NCBI RefSeq assembly: GCF_009749395.1
Contig: NZ_WBIR01000008.1
Location: forward strand, 62,001-126,000
Direction: 5' to 3'
DNA length: 64,000 nucleotides
From: Agromyces salentinus
GTDB taxonomy: Bacteria > Actinomycetota > Actinomycetes > Actinomycetales > Microbacteriaceae
Shown here: positions 1 through 7,043 of the stretch, piece after piece
How the letters are laid out: every line of letters starts with the position of its first letter
How positions within the stretch are numbered: position 1 is the stretch's first letter
Program-made: the position numbers and the translations under genes
Notes under the pieces: model-generated
The model's database searches: none
Told to the model about the DNA's origin: nothing
The model's input: the letters and a program-made list of their open reading frames with translations, nothing else

Positions 1-1
1 T

Positions 2-1189
2 GCGGTCGAGTACAAGCGCATCCTCAACGCCACGGCGACCGCGTTCGGGCTCGTCGCGATCCTGTTCCTCATCGTCCAGACCTCGGGTGCCAGGTGGTAC
101 CTCGTGGCTGCGCCCGTCGGCGGGGCCGCCCTGCTGCTGGCCAGGTGGCTCTGGCGACGGTGGCTCTTCCTGCAACGGCGCCGCGGACGCTATCTCTCGC
201 GAGCGATCATCGTGGGCCTCCGTCACGACGTCGAATACGTCGCGCACCAGATCCAGGGCGACCCCGGCGTCGGATACATGGTCGTCGGCGCCGTGCTCGA
301 TGACGGAGACCACGCGGGCCTCGTCGTCGGAGGCCGCACGATCCCCGTGCTCAGGGGGTTCGAGGCTGCGGCACAGGTCGCGATCGCCCAGCATGCCGAC
401 TCCGTGATCGTGACGGGGCCGTTCGGCGACGATGGCGAGCCGATCCGTCGACTGAGCTGGGCGCTCGAGGGCACCGCGACCGAACTCGTGCTCTCGTCCC
501 GCCTCACCGACGTGGCCGGTCCGCGCATCCACTTCCGTCCCGTCGAGGGCCTCCCCCTCCTGCACGTCGAGATCCCGACGTTCGACGGCTGGCGCCACGT
601 CATGAAGCGGTCGTTCGACATCCTCTTCGCCGGCACCGCGCTGCTCCTGATCGCACCGGTCATGCTCGTCATCGCGGTGCTCATCAGGCTCGACAGCCCC
701 GGACCGGTGTTCTTCCGGCAGGTGCGGTGCGGTCGCGACGGCCGCACGTTCGAGATGCTGAAGTTCCGCTCGATGGTCGCGACCGCGGAGCAGGACCTCG
801 CCGGCCTGCTCGATCGCAACGAGGGGGCCGGTGTGCTCTTCAAGATCCGCAACGATCCGCGGGTCACCCGGATCGGCCGCATGCTGAGGTCCCACTCGCT
901 CGACGAACTGCCCCAGTTCTGGAACATCCTGGTCGGCGACATGAGCGTCGTGGGGCCTCGTCCGCCGCTCGTCTCCGAGGCGGAATGCTACGAGGCGGCC
1001 GCGAAGCGTCGTCTCATGATCAAGCCGGGCCTCACCGGCCTCTGGCAGATCAGCGGGCGATCCGACCTGTCCTGGGAGGAGAGCGTCCGGCTCGACCTCT
1101 ACTACGTCGAGAACTGGTCGATCACGGGTGACGTCATGATCGTGTGGCGAACGGTCAAGACCGTCCTGCACCCCGCCGGCGCCTACTGA
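2..1189 (+). CDS. Polyprenyl glycosylphosphotransferase (priming sugar transferase), 5' end cut by window
   Basis: The frame is open from base 2 to the stop at 1187-1189, so the true start lies upstream; 395 residues are visible. Two hydrophobic stretches lie in the first 60 visible residues, followed by a CoA-binding-like middle region. The C-terminal half from about visible residue 200 is the bacterial sugar-transferase domain: MKRSFD, a long membrane-embedded helix, then KFRSM and DELPQFWNIL..MSVVGPRP. Enzymes of this family (WbaP/CpsE/ExoY type) move a sugar-1-phosphate from a nucleotide sugar to undecaprenyl phosphate at the inner membrane face, the first step in building an exopolysaccharide unit. 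The 3' end overlaps the convergent glycosyltransferase gene by 7 bp. The sugar transferred cannot be read from sequence. Confidence 0.93.
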   Translation, partial: AVEYKRILNATATAFGLVAILFLIVQTSGARWYLVAAPVGGAALLLARWLWRRWLFLQRRRGRYLSRAIIVGLRHDVEYVAHQIQGDPGVGYMVVGAVLDDGDHAGLVVGGRTIPVLRGFEAAAQVAIAQHADSVIVTGPFGDDGEPIRRLSWALEGTATELVLSSRLTDVAGPRIHFRPVEGLPLLHVEIPTFDGWRHVMKRSFDILFAGTALLLIAPVMLVIAVLIRLDSPGPVFFRQVRCGRDGRTFEMLKFRSMVATAEQDLAGLLDRNEGAGVLFKIRNDPRVTRIGRMLRSHSLDELPQFWNILVGDMSVVGPRPPLVSEAECYEAAAKRRLMIKPGLTGLWQISGRSDLSWEESVRLDLYYVENWSITGDVMIVWRTVKTVLHPAGAY

Positions 1190-2265
1190 CGACCGGCCAC
1201 GAGTGCGGTCGAGGCGGTGAGCGAGTCGCGCATCGCGCGCACGCTCATCGGCCATCCGTATCCGAGCTGCGCAGGGCTCACCGGCTCGATCTCGTCCCGC
1301 GCGGGCAACGCTCGAACGGCTTCGGCGATCGCGTCGACGTCTCGCGGGTCGGCGTAGACGGCATGCCCTCCGAGGATCTCGCGGAACACCGGGATGTCGC
1401 TGGCGACCACGGGTGCCCCGAACCGCACGGCCTCGAGGGTGGGCATGCCGAAGCCCTCGTCGAGGCTGAGGAAGACGAGGCCTCGGGTGTGCCGGTACAG
1501 CCAGGACAGCTCGGCATCGTCCGCGCGCCCGAGGAAGCGCACGGACCCCTCGGAACTCGCGCGGAGCACGTCGTCGGGCAGGTCGGTGGACCTGCCTTGC
1601 GATTCGCCGACGACGACGATCGGGGTGGTGGGCGAGACGATCCCCGACGCGAGCGCGCCCTGGAGCGCCGCAGTGAGGTTCTTGCGCACGTTGAGGCGGC
1701 CCACGCTGAGCAGGAAGTCGTCGACTCCGTCCAGCGCGCCGGGTCGCGTGGGCACCGCCTCCTCGAGCACCCGCCCGACCGCGAGGCCGACGGGCACCAC
1801 GGCGCGACCTCTCGCCGACGGACGGATGGCCGCGGCCTCCGTTGCCGAGGAGGTGAACACGACGGACGCCCGCCCGATCGTGAGCGGCATCAGCCGGAAG
1901 TAGGCGAGCTCCTTCCTGGTGAACCATTCCGGGGCGCGCAGGAACATGAAGTCGTGCACGAACACGGCGCTCCGGCCGAAGGCCGGCGTGAAGTTGTGCA
2001 CGAGCGTCACGTCGGCACGCACGCGCCGGGCGACGAACGGCAGTTCGAGGATCGCGGAGAGGCCCTGCGGCGACATCCGGGTCCCGACGATCCTGGTGCC
2101 GTCGGGCACCTCCCCGCGCGCGACCCCGACATGGCGGGACCGCACGGCGACGACGAGCTCGTCGTCGGGGAACTCCTCGGCCCAGGCCCAGATGAACTCG
2201 CGCATCACCTGCCGGTTCGAGACCGGCCCCCGCCCCCACCAGAACGCGTCGAACAGCACGCGCAT
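1183..2265 (-). CDS. Glycosyltransferase, GT-B fold, family 4-like
   Basis: 360 residues from ATG at 2265 (MRVLFDAFWWGRGP). The N-terminal half is acceptor-side. The C-terminal half carries the donor-binding signature of family 4 enzymes: SVGRLNVRKN, then DEGFGMPTLEA with its paired glutamates, then a GAPVVASDIPVFREI stretch. It probably adds a sugar from a nucleotide donor to the lipid-linked repeat unit in the cytoplasm. It is the last gene of a four-gene minus-strand operon, starting 8 bp after the stop of the barrel protein. Sugar specificity is unknown. The reading frame stays open upstream as far as 2979, but that part is antisense to the neighbour and is not coding. Confidence 0.88.
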   Translation of the reverse strand: MRVLFDAFWWGRGPVSNRQVMREFIWAWAEEFPDDELVVAVRSRHVGVARGEVPDGTRIVGTRMSPQGLSAILELPFVARRVRADVTLVHNFTPAFGRSAVFVHDFMFLRAPEWFTRKELAYFRLMPLTIGRASVVFTSSATEAAAIRPSARGRAVVPVGLAVGRVLEEAVPTRPGALDGVDDFLLSVGRLNVRKNLTAALQGALASGIVSPTTPIVVVGESQGRSTDLPDDVLRASSEGSVRFLGRADDAELSWLYRHTRGLVFLSLDEGFGMPTLEAVRFGAPVVASDIPVFREILGGHAVYADPRDVDAIAEAVRALPARDEIEPVSPAQLGYGWPMSVRAMRDSLTASTALVAGRQ

Positions 2266-2273
2266 GCGAGGCC

Positions 2274-3176
2274 TCAGCCGAGCTCTCGCACGAGCTCGAC
2301 GGTCTGTCGGATGTGGGCCCGGCTCGACGCGCCGAACACGACGGACTCGATGTGCGGCTGCGCGAAGATCCATTCGAGGGCTTCCCGGGGAGGGATCGCG
2401 CCGGACGCGAAGACCGACATCGCCACGGCCCGGAACGGGCGGGCGTCGAGCGCCTCCTGGTAGGCCTCGATGCCGCCCGACATCCGGAACCCGATCTTGT
2501 TGATGTTCGAGCACACCAGCGGGTTCTCGATGCCCGCCTGCTCGAGCACGCCCAGCAGCATCGGGAGGTTCATCGTGATGAAGCCCGGCTCCGCACCGTA
2601 CCTCGTGCGGACGTGCCGGGCGAAGATGGCGAAGGCGTCGGTGAAGCCCAGCCCGAGGAGGAGGTCCACGACGACGTTCTGCAGCCAGACGACCGGAGTC
2701 GGAACGCCCCGGAACATCGCCATCTCGGCATCGACCAGCAACGTGATGAGGCCCTCGACGTCCTTGGTCGCGACCGACCTCCCGCCGCGCACCATCGCGT
2801 TCAGCATCCCCTCCTCCGGGAGGAAGCGCCGCAACGCGCCGAGCATGCCGCTCTCGGTGACCGCATCGGCGTACTTGTGGGCGTACGGCATGCACGGCAG
2901 GAACGTGAAGCCCTCGTAGTGCTGCGGGTCGGAGCGCACTCGATCGACGATCTCGGCGATGCGATCGTGCGTGGTGCACATGAACGACCTGACGCCGGCC
3001 GCGTAGGCGTCGTCGAGCACGTCCATGACGGCGTCCACGCGTTGGAAGCGCATCGACTGCGCGCGCGCCTTCTCCTCGGACATGTGGTTCACGCCGAAGA
3101 ACTGGTTGTCACCGAACAGGAAGCGATCGAGTCGCCCCGTCCCGCCGGCGACCGCGACCTGGCTTTCGAGCGTCAT
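2274..3176 (-). CDS. Aldo/keto-reductase-like TIM-barrel protein
   Basis: 300 residues. The ATG at 3176 overlaps the upstream stop as ATGA, so translation is probably coupled. The layout resembles an aldo/keto reductase barrel: GDNQFFGVNH near the N-terminus, a central KIGFRMSGG segment, and a C-terminal ESVVFGASSRAHI that matches the usual PGAxNPxH cofactor segment of that superfamily. The classical catalytic tetrad context (DTAxxYG, Lys, His) is not evident; the equivalent stretch reads CTTHDRI. It may therefore be a modified dehydrogenase or an isomerase/lyase acting on a sugar intermediate. Its place between a Gfo/Idh/MocA oxidoreductase and a glycosyltransferase suggests glycan-sugar modification. 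The exact function is not recognised. Confidence 0.75.
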   Translation of the reverse strand: MTLESQVAVAGGTGRLDRFLFGDNQFFGVNHMSEEKARAQSMRFQRVDAVMDVLDDAYAAGVRSFMCTTHDRIAEIVDRVRSDPQHYEGFTFLPCMPYAHKYADAVTESGMLGALRRFLPEEGMLNAMVRGGRSVATKDVEGLITLLVDAEMAMFRGVPTPVVWLQNVVVDLLLGLGFTDAFAIFARHVRTRYGAEPGFITMNLPMLLGVLEQAGIENPLVCSNINKIGFRMSGGIEAYQEALDARPFRAVAMSVFASGAIPPREALEWIFAQPHIESVVFGASSRAHIRQTVELVRELG

Positions 3177-4270
3177 GCTCGCCTCCTCAATAGGCTGCGC
3201 CGATGCTGGGGCACCGGGAGCGGTGCCACCGCGGCGGCGTCGAGCGTGGTCGGCCCGGCCGCGGCGTCGATGGTGAGCATCTCGAGCACGCGATCGGTGA
3301 CCGCGGCGCTGGCGAAGCTGTTGACGTCGGGGAGTGCGGGGTCGCCGATGCGCCGGACGAAGTGGTCGAGCTGCGCGCTGTACTCCTCGCCGCGCAGGTA
3401 GAACCAGACGGGATCGGTGAGCTCGGTCGTGTACTTCACGTTCCAGCCGGGCTCGTACCCGTCGACCTCGGGCGCCGTCGACCGCAGGTAGACCTGCACC
3501 TCCTGCCGGTCCGCATGGATGCGACCGCCGGTACCGGTGATCGTGACCTGCGTCGTCATCTTGCGATACGACTCGTCCGACCAGTTGACCGAGACCTGGG
3601 CACTCGTGCCCTGGTCGAAGAACAGGGTGCTGAAGACCTCGTCCTCGGTGTCGGTCGAGAACACGCCGCCGAGGACCGTTCCGCCCACCCCGTATGGCAC
3701 GCCCGCGTACCACGCCGCGAGGTCGATCGGATGCGCCGCGTAGTCGTAGAGCGCCCCGCCGCCCTCGGTGCGCTTGCTGCGCCAGGTGGATCCCTTCGGC
3801 CGCAGCACGACCGGGCCGTAGGCCTCGACGAGCACGTGGCTGACCTTGCCGATCGCGCCCAGGTCGAGCAGGCGACGGACCTCCTTGAACGCCCCGACGA
3901 ACCGGTTGTGATATCCGACCTGGGTCACCAGCCCCCGCTCGGACGCCATCTCGGCGAGCTCTCGCGATTCGGCCGCGGTGAGGCACAGCGGCTTCTCGCA
4001 GAACACGTGCAGGCCGCGTTCGAGGGCGCTGCGCACCATGGGCGCATGGAACCGCGTCGGCGTCGCGATGAGGACCGCGTCCAGTTCGACGCCGTCGAGC
4101 ATCTCCTGGTAGTCGCCGAAGGTCCGCATGCCCGTGTACCGGCCGAGCACGTCGAGGATGTAGCCCGTGGAGTCGACGACCGCGTCGACGCTGACGTCGG
4201 GGTGCGCCCCGACCATCGAGAGATGGGAGAGGCCCATCTTGCCCAGTCCGACGACGCCCATGCGGATCAT
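3173..4270 (-). CDS. Gfo/Idh/MocA family NAD(P)-dependent oxidoreductase
   Basis: 365 residues. The ATG at 4270 overlaps the preceding stop (ATGA), and its own stop overlaps the next start the same way. The N-terminal Rossmann fold shows VVGLGKMGLSH. The family EKP motif follows at about residue 95 (HVFCEKPL), then a GYHNRF segment. The C-terminal alpha/beta domain includes DYAAHPIDL, which carries the usual catalytic His region. Members oxidise or reduce sugars and sugar nucleotides and are common in capsule loci. Here it likely alters a sugar used by the two flanking glycosyltransferases. An in-frame ATG at 4261 is an alternative start, but the overlap favours 4270. Confidence 0.88.
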   Translation of the reverse strand: MIRMGVVGLGKMGLSHLSMVGAHPDVSVDAVVDSTGYILDVLGRYTGMRTFGDYQEMLDGVELDAVLIATPTRFHAPMVRSALERGLHVFCEKPLCLTAAESRELAEMASERGLVTQVGYHNRFVGAFKEVRRLLDLGAIGKVSHVLVEAYGPVVLRPKGSTWRSKRTEGGGALYDYAAHPIDLAAWYAGVPYGVGGTVLGGVFSTDTEDEVFSTLFFDQGTSAQVSVNWSDESYRKMTTQVTITGTGGRIHADRQEVQVYLRSTAPEVDGYEPGWNVKYTTELTDPVWFYLRGEEYSAQLDHFVRRIGDPALPDVNSFASAAVTDRVLEMLTIDAAAGPTTLDAAAVAPLPVPQHRRSLLRRRA

Positions 4271-5433
4271 GCGAATTCCTCTCGAGTGACTGCTGCCGCG
4301 CGGCTCGGCGGGCGGATCCCGTCGAGCAGCGCCTCGTACTGTCCTGCGACGTGCTCCCACGTGAACTCGGCGGCGTGACGGGCGCGAACCGCGGCCGACA
4401 TCCGCGCCCGCAACGGCTCGGAGCCGAGGACCAGGTCGAGCTGCGCCGCGGCGGAGGCGGCGGAGTCGAAGTACTTCGCTCCGTCGCCCGCGACCCACCG
4501 GTTGTACGGGTTGTCGTGCGCGATCACCGGGTTGCCGGCGGCCATCGCCTCGACCAGCGACGGATTGGTCCCGCCCACCGTGTGCCCGTGGAGGTACGCG
4601 ACGCCGTGGAACCGCAGGGCCGCCAACTCCACGGGGTCGTAGATCGCGCCGACGAAGGAGACCTCCTCGCTTGCGGCCGCCATGACCGCGCGCTGGTACG
4701 GATCGTCGTCGCGGTAGTCGCCGACGACGACCAGGCGGCATCCTCGCGTCCTCGCCGAGAACGCCCCGACGAGCTCGAGGATCGAGTTCTCGGGGATGGG
4801 GCGGCAGACGAGCGTGGCGTAGCCGCCCGGGACCAGGCCGCGGGCGAGCACCGACGTGGTCGGGGCATCCGAGACCGCGTGCGCCCCGTACGTGATGGTC
4901 GTCAGCTTCGAGCGCCGGGCCTTGCGGGCGAGGTACACCTCGATCTCGGGGTGGTCGGCGATCAGCCGATCGCCGACCCAGCACGCGATGCGCTCGTTGG
5001 CATAGAGGATTGCCTGCCGGAACTTGCCCCAGCGCGCCCGCGACCACTCGATCCCGTCCATGTTGATGACGTTCGGGATCCGCTTCGCGCGCTGCCAGAC
5101 GTTGAAGACGGCGGTGTTGTAGCCGAACGTCAGGCACGTGTCGCGGAACCGCGTCGCATGCCGGATCGACCGGAGGTCGAACAGGGAGGTGCCGAGCCAT
5201 CCATCGCGGGCGACCGGGATGGTGACGCGCTCGATGCCGTTCCACACGTCCTCGACGACGGGCCCGGTGCCCTCGGCCTGGCAGTAGACGATCGGGCGCC
5301 AGCCGTGGTCGCGGAGGTGGAGCGCGACGTTCTCGGCCGCGGTCTCGAAGCCGCCGTACGCGGCCGGGATGCCGTGCGTGCCCAGGATTCGGACGACGGG
5401 CGCGCCGATGACAGGACGTTCGTTCGGGTTCAC
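4267..5433 (-). CDS. Glycosyltransferase with DUF1972 N-terminal domain, family 4
   Basis: 388 residues from a GTG at 5433, chosen because AAGGAG lies 6 nt upstream; an ATG at 5520 lacks such a site and would fall within the promoter. The N-terminal half has the DUF1972 pattern ILGTHGIPAAYGGFET found in rhamnosyl- and related transferases. The C-terminal half has HGHTVGGTNPSLVEAMA, the family 4 donor-site glutamate region. It is the first gene of the operon GT / Gfo-Idh / barrel / GT. The upstream region carries the CCCCC-N5-GGGGG element and a TACCCT -10 box. It likely extends the lipid-linked repeat unit on the cytoplasmic face. Confidence 0.9.
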   Translation of the reverse strand: MNPNERPVIGAPVVRILGTHGIPAAYGGFETAAENVALHLRDHGWRPIVYCQAEGTGPVVEDVWNGIERVTIPVARDGWLGTSLFDLRSIRHATRFRDTCLTFGYNTAVFNVWQRAKRIPNVINMDGIEWSRARWGKFRQAILYANERIACWVGDRLIADHPEIEVYLARKARRSKLTTITYGAHAVSDAPTTSVLARGLVPGGYATLVCRPIPENSILELVGAFSARTRGCRLVVVGDYRDDDPYQRAVMAAASEEVSFVGAIYDPVELAALRFHGVAYLHGHTVGGTNPSLVEAMAAGNPVIAHDNPYNRWVAGDGAKYFDSAASAAAQLDLVLGSEPLRARMSAAVRARHAAEFTWEHVAGQYEALLDGIRPPSRAAAVTREEFA

Positions 5434-5493
5434 GGATTCTCCTTCGAGCCCGCGTGCAGGCCGGCGGGTAACCGGCTCAATGGGTAATGCCAA

Positions 5494-5537
5494 AGGGTAC
5501 TCAGCGTCCACCCCTGCCACTTCCCCCAGTGCGGGGG
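5494..5537 (-). promoter_or_regulatory. Promoter with CCCC-N5-GGGG element for the 5433-1183 operon
   Basis: On the minus strand, CCCCC-N5-GGGGG (5523-5537) is followed after 23 bp (24 from the inner four Gs) by a TACCCT -10 box (5494-5499). No TTGACA-like -35 is evident. The same spacing is seen at four other starts in the locus. The predicted transcript start is near 5487, leaving about 54 nt before the GTG. Confidence 0.55.
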
Positions 5538-5556
5538 CCGCGGGCCGCCACTCGCC

Positions 5557-5599
5557 CCCCGTCTTGGGGATGCCCGGGCTGATCGCCGAGGCCTAGAGT
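5557..5599 (+). promoter_or_regulatory. Promoter with CCCC-N5-GGGG element for tagD
   Basis: CCCC (5557-5560), five bases, GGGG (5566-5569), then exactly 24 bp to TAGAGT (5594-5599), a TANNNT -10 box. The palindrome centre falls near -43 from the inferred start, where a class II activator would bind. It lies back to back with the minus-strand element 20 bp away. Confidence 0.55.
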
Positions 5600-5668
5600 C
5601 GAGCCACTCGAAACACCCTGATGGCCCCGCCTCGACGGAGCCGTACCCGAATCCAGGAGCTACGTCGA

Positions 5669-6124
5669 ATGTCTCATCGCATCGGCTATGCCGCCGGCGC
5701 GTTCGATCTGTTCCACGTCGGCCACCTCAACATCCTCAAGCACGCCAAGGATCGCTGCGATCACCTGATCGCCGGGGTCGTGAGCGACGAACTGCTCGAG
5801 ATGCGCAAGGGGCGCGCGCCCGTCGTGCCGCTGGCCGAGCGCATCGAGATCGTCCAGCACATCGACTACGTCGACGAGGTCCACGCCGAGGTCCTCGCGG
5901 ACAAGCTCGACACCTGGCGCGAGCTGCGCTTCACCCAGTTCTTCAAGGGCGACGACTGGCGCGGCACCGAGGCCGGGCTGCGACTCGAACGCGAGTTCAC
6001 CGCCGTCGGAGTCGAGGTGGTCTACTTCCCGTACACCGTTCACACGTCGAGTACGACCCTCCGCCTGGCGCTCGATGCACTCACCCCCCGGAATCCGATC
6101 GCGATCGGCGATCGGATCGAGTGA
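5669..6124 (+). CDS. tagD: Glycerol-3-phosphate cytidylyltransferase
   Basis: 151 residues from ATG at 5669, with AGGAG at 5655-5659. The nucleotidyltransferase signature is clear: GAFDLFHVGH with the HxGH motif near residues 16-19. KGDDWRGTE follows, and the C-terminal TVHTSSTT replaces the usual RTxGISTT. The family makes CDP-glycerol from CTP and glycerol-3-phosphate, the donor for polyglycerol-phosphate or glycerol-phosphate side groups. The likely user is the CDP-glycerol glycerophosphotransferase at 25830-27131. Length matches TagD (about 130-150 aa). It has its own promoter, divergent from the glycosyltransferase operon. A related adenylyltransferase specificity cannot be fully excluded. 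Confidence 0.87.
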   Translation: MSHRIGYAAGAFDLFHVGHLNILKHAKDRCDHLIAGVVSDELLEMRKGRAPVVPLAERIEIVQHIDYVDEVHAEVLADKLDTWRELRFTQFFKGDDWRGTEAGLRLEREFTAVGVEVVYFPYTVHTSSTTLRLALDALTPRNPIAIGDRIE

Positions 6125-6196
6125 TCGGCGCCGGGCGGCGGGTCTCCCCGCAACCCGGGACGTGTTCCGCCCACCCTACTGATGAGAGAACCCGAC

Positions 6197-6910
6197 ATGG
6201 CGAACGACCACGAGCCGCCCCCGACGGCCGACCTCGATCAGACCGAGGACCTGCCGGATCCTGCGCGGGCGGGCGGAGGCTGGCGGACCGCCGCGATCGT
6301 CGGCGCCATCATCGTCGCGATCATCGCCGCGCTCGTCGTCGGGCTCTCGCTCACGGGCGGTGCGCCGCCATCCGCGCTGCCGAGTTCCGGGCCGTCGGCA
6401 GCGGCATCCGACACGACCCCGTCGAGCAGCGCGCCGGACGAGGCCGTACCGACCGAGGCCGCGCCGCCGGTCGAGCCCACACCCGACATGACCCCCGTCG
6501 ACCAACCGCCGGCAGCCGAACCCGTCCCGATCAGCGATCCGGCGGAGATCGCACCGGCGCTGACCGCGAGGATCTCCGCGATCGAGGCCGTCGACGGTGA
6601 GGCGCAGGGCCCGGGCGAGGTCGCGGCGCCATCGATCCGCGTGACCGTGGAGATCGACAACGCGACGACGGAGGCGGCCGCCCTCGACACGGCGGTCGTC
6701 ACCGCCTACTACGGATCGGATTCGACGCCGGCGGCGGAACTCCGCGAACCCGGTGGGAGGGCGTTCCCCGCCAGCGTCGCTGCGGGCGAGTCGGCCGATG
6801 CGGTGTACGTCTTCTCCGTTCCGCCGGACGAGCGTGACGCCGTGACGATCCTCGTCGACTACTCGCTCGACGTCGCGCCGCTCCAGTTCCATGGAGAGGT
6901 TCCGCGCTGA
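6197..6910 (+). CDS. Membrane-anchored hypothetical protein with Ig-like outer domain
   Basis: 237 residues from ATG at 6197; an in-frame ATG five codons upstream (6182) has no ribosome site, whereas GAGAGAA precedes 6197. There is a short acidic cytoplasmic N-terminus, one membrane helix at about residues 31-55, a Pro/Ala/Ser/Thr/Glu-rich linker to about residue 120, then a beta-rich domain of about 110 residues. That domain has the look of small extracellular Ig-like domains (DUF4352 type) and covers VRVTVEIDNATTE..AYYGSD. No catalytic motif was seen. It lies between tagD and the first secreted adhesin-like gene, 72 bp after tagD, so it may be co-transcribed with tagD. Function unknown. Confidence 0.78.
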   Translation: MANDHEPPPTADLDQTEDLPDPARAGGGWRTAAIVGAIIVAIIAALVVGLSLTGGAPPSALPSSGPSAAASDTTPSSSAPDEAVPTEAAPPVEPTPDMTPVDQPPAAEPVPISDPAEIAPALTARISAIEAVDGEAQGPGEVAAPSIRVTVEIDNATTEAAALDTAVVTAYYGSDSTPAAELREPGGRAFPASVAAGESADAVYVFSVPPDERDAVTILVDYSLDVAPLQFHGEVPR

Positions 6911-6952
6911 CGCGGGAGGCCGTGGGTTCGTCGCAGTCGCAGCGGTGGCGTG

Positions 6953-6981
6953 TTTACAGTCACCCCCGCCGAGACTAGAAT
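6953..6981 (+). promoter_or_regulatory. Sigma-70-like promoter of the first secreted LamG/PKD gene
   Basis: TTTACA (6953-6958), 17 bp, TAGAAT (6976-6981). This is a canonical -35/-10 pair, about 55 nt upstream of the ATG at 7044. It lacks the CCCC-N5-GGGG element found before the two downstream paralogues. Confidence 0.6.
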
Positions 6982-7043
6982 CCGAGGCATCCTCAGAACC
7001 CTGCACACGAGGACCACCCGGTCGGCAGGAAACGAGGTCCCCC

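Noticed and set aside
2266-2979. Upstream extension of the 1183-2265 glycosyltransferase frame
   Set aside because: It runs through the coding sequence of the barrel protein in another frame; MRVLFDAFW at 2265 is a normal family start.
6140-6170. A further CCCC-N5-GGGG type site upstream of the gene at 6197
   Set aside because: The right half reads CCGGG rather than GGGG, and no TANNNT box lies at the 24-bp distance.
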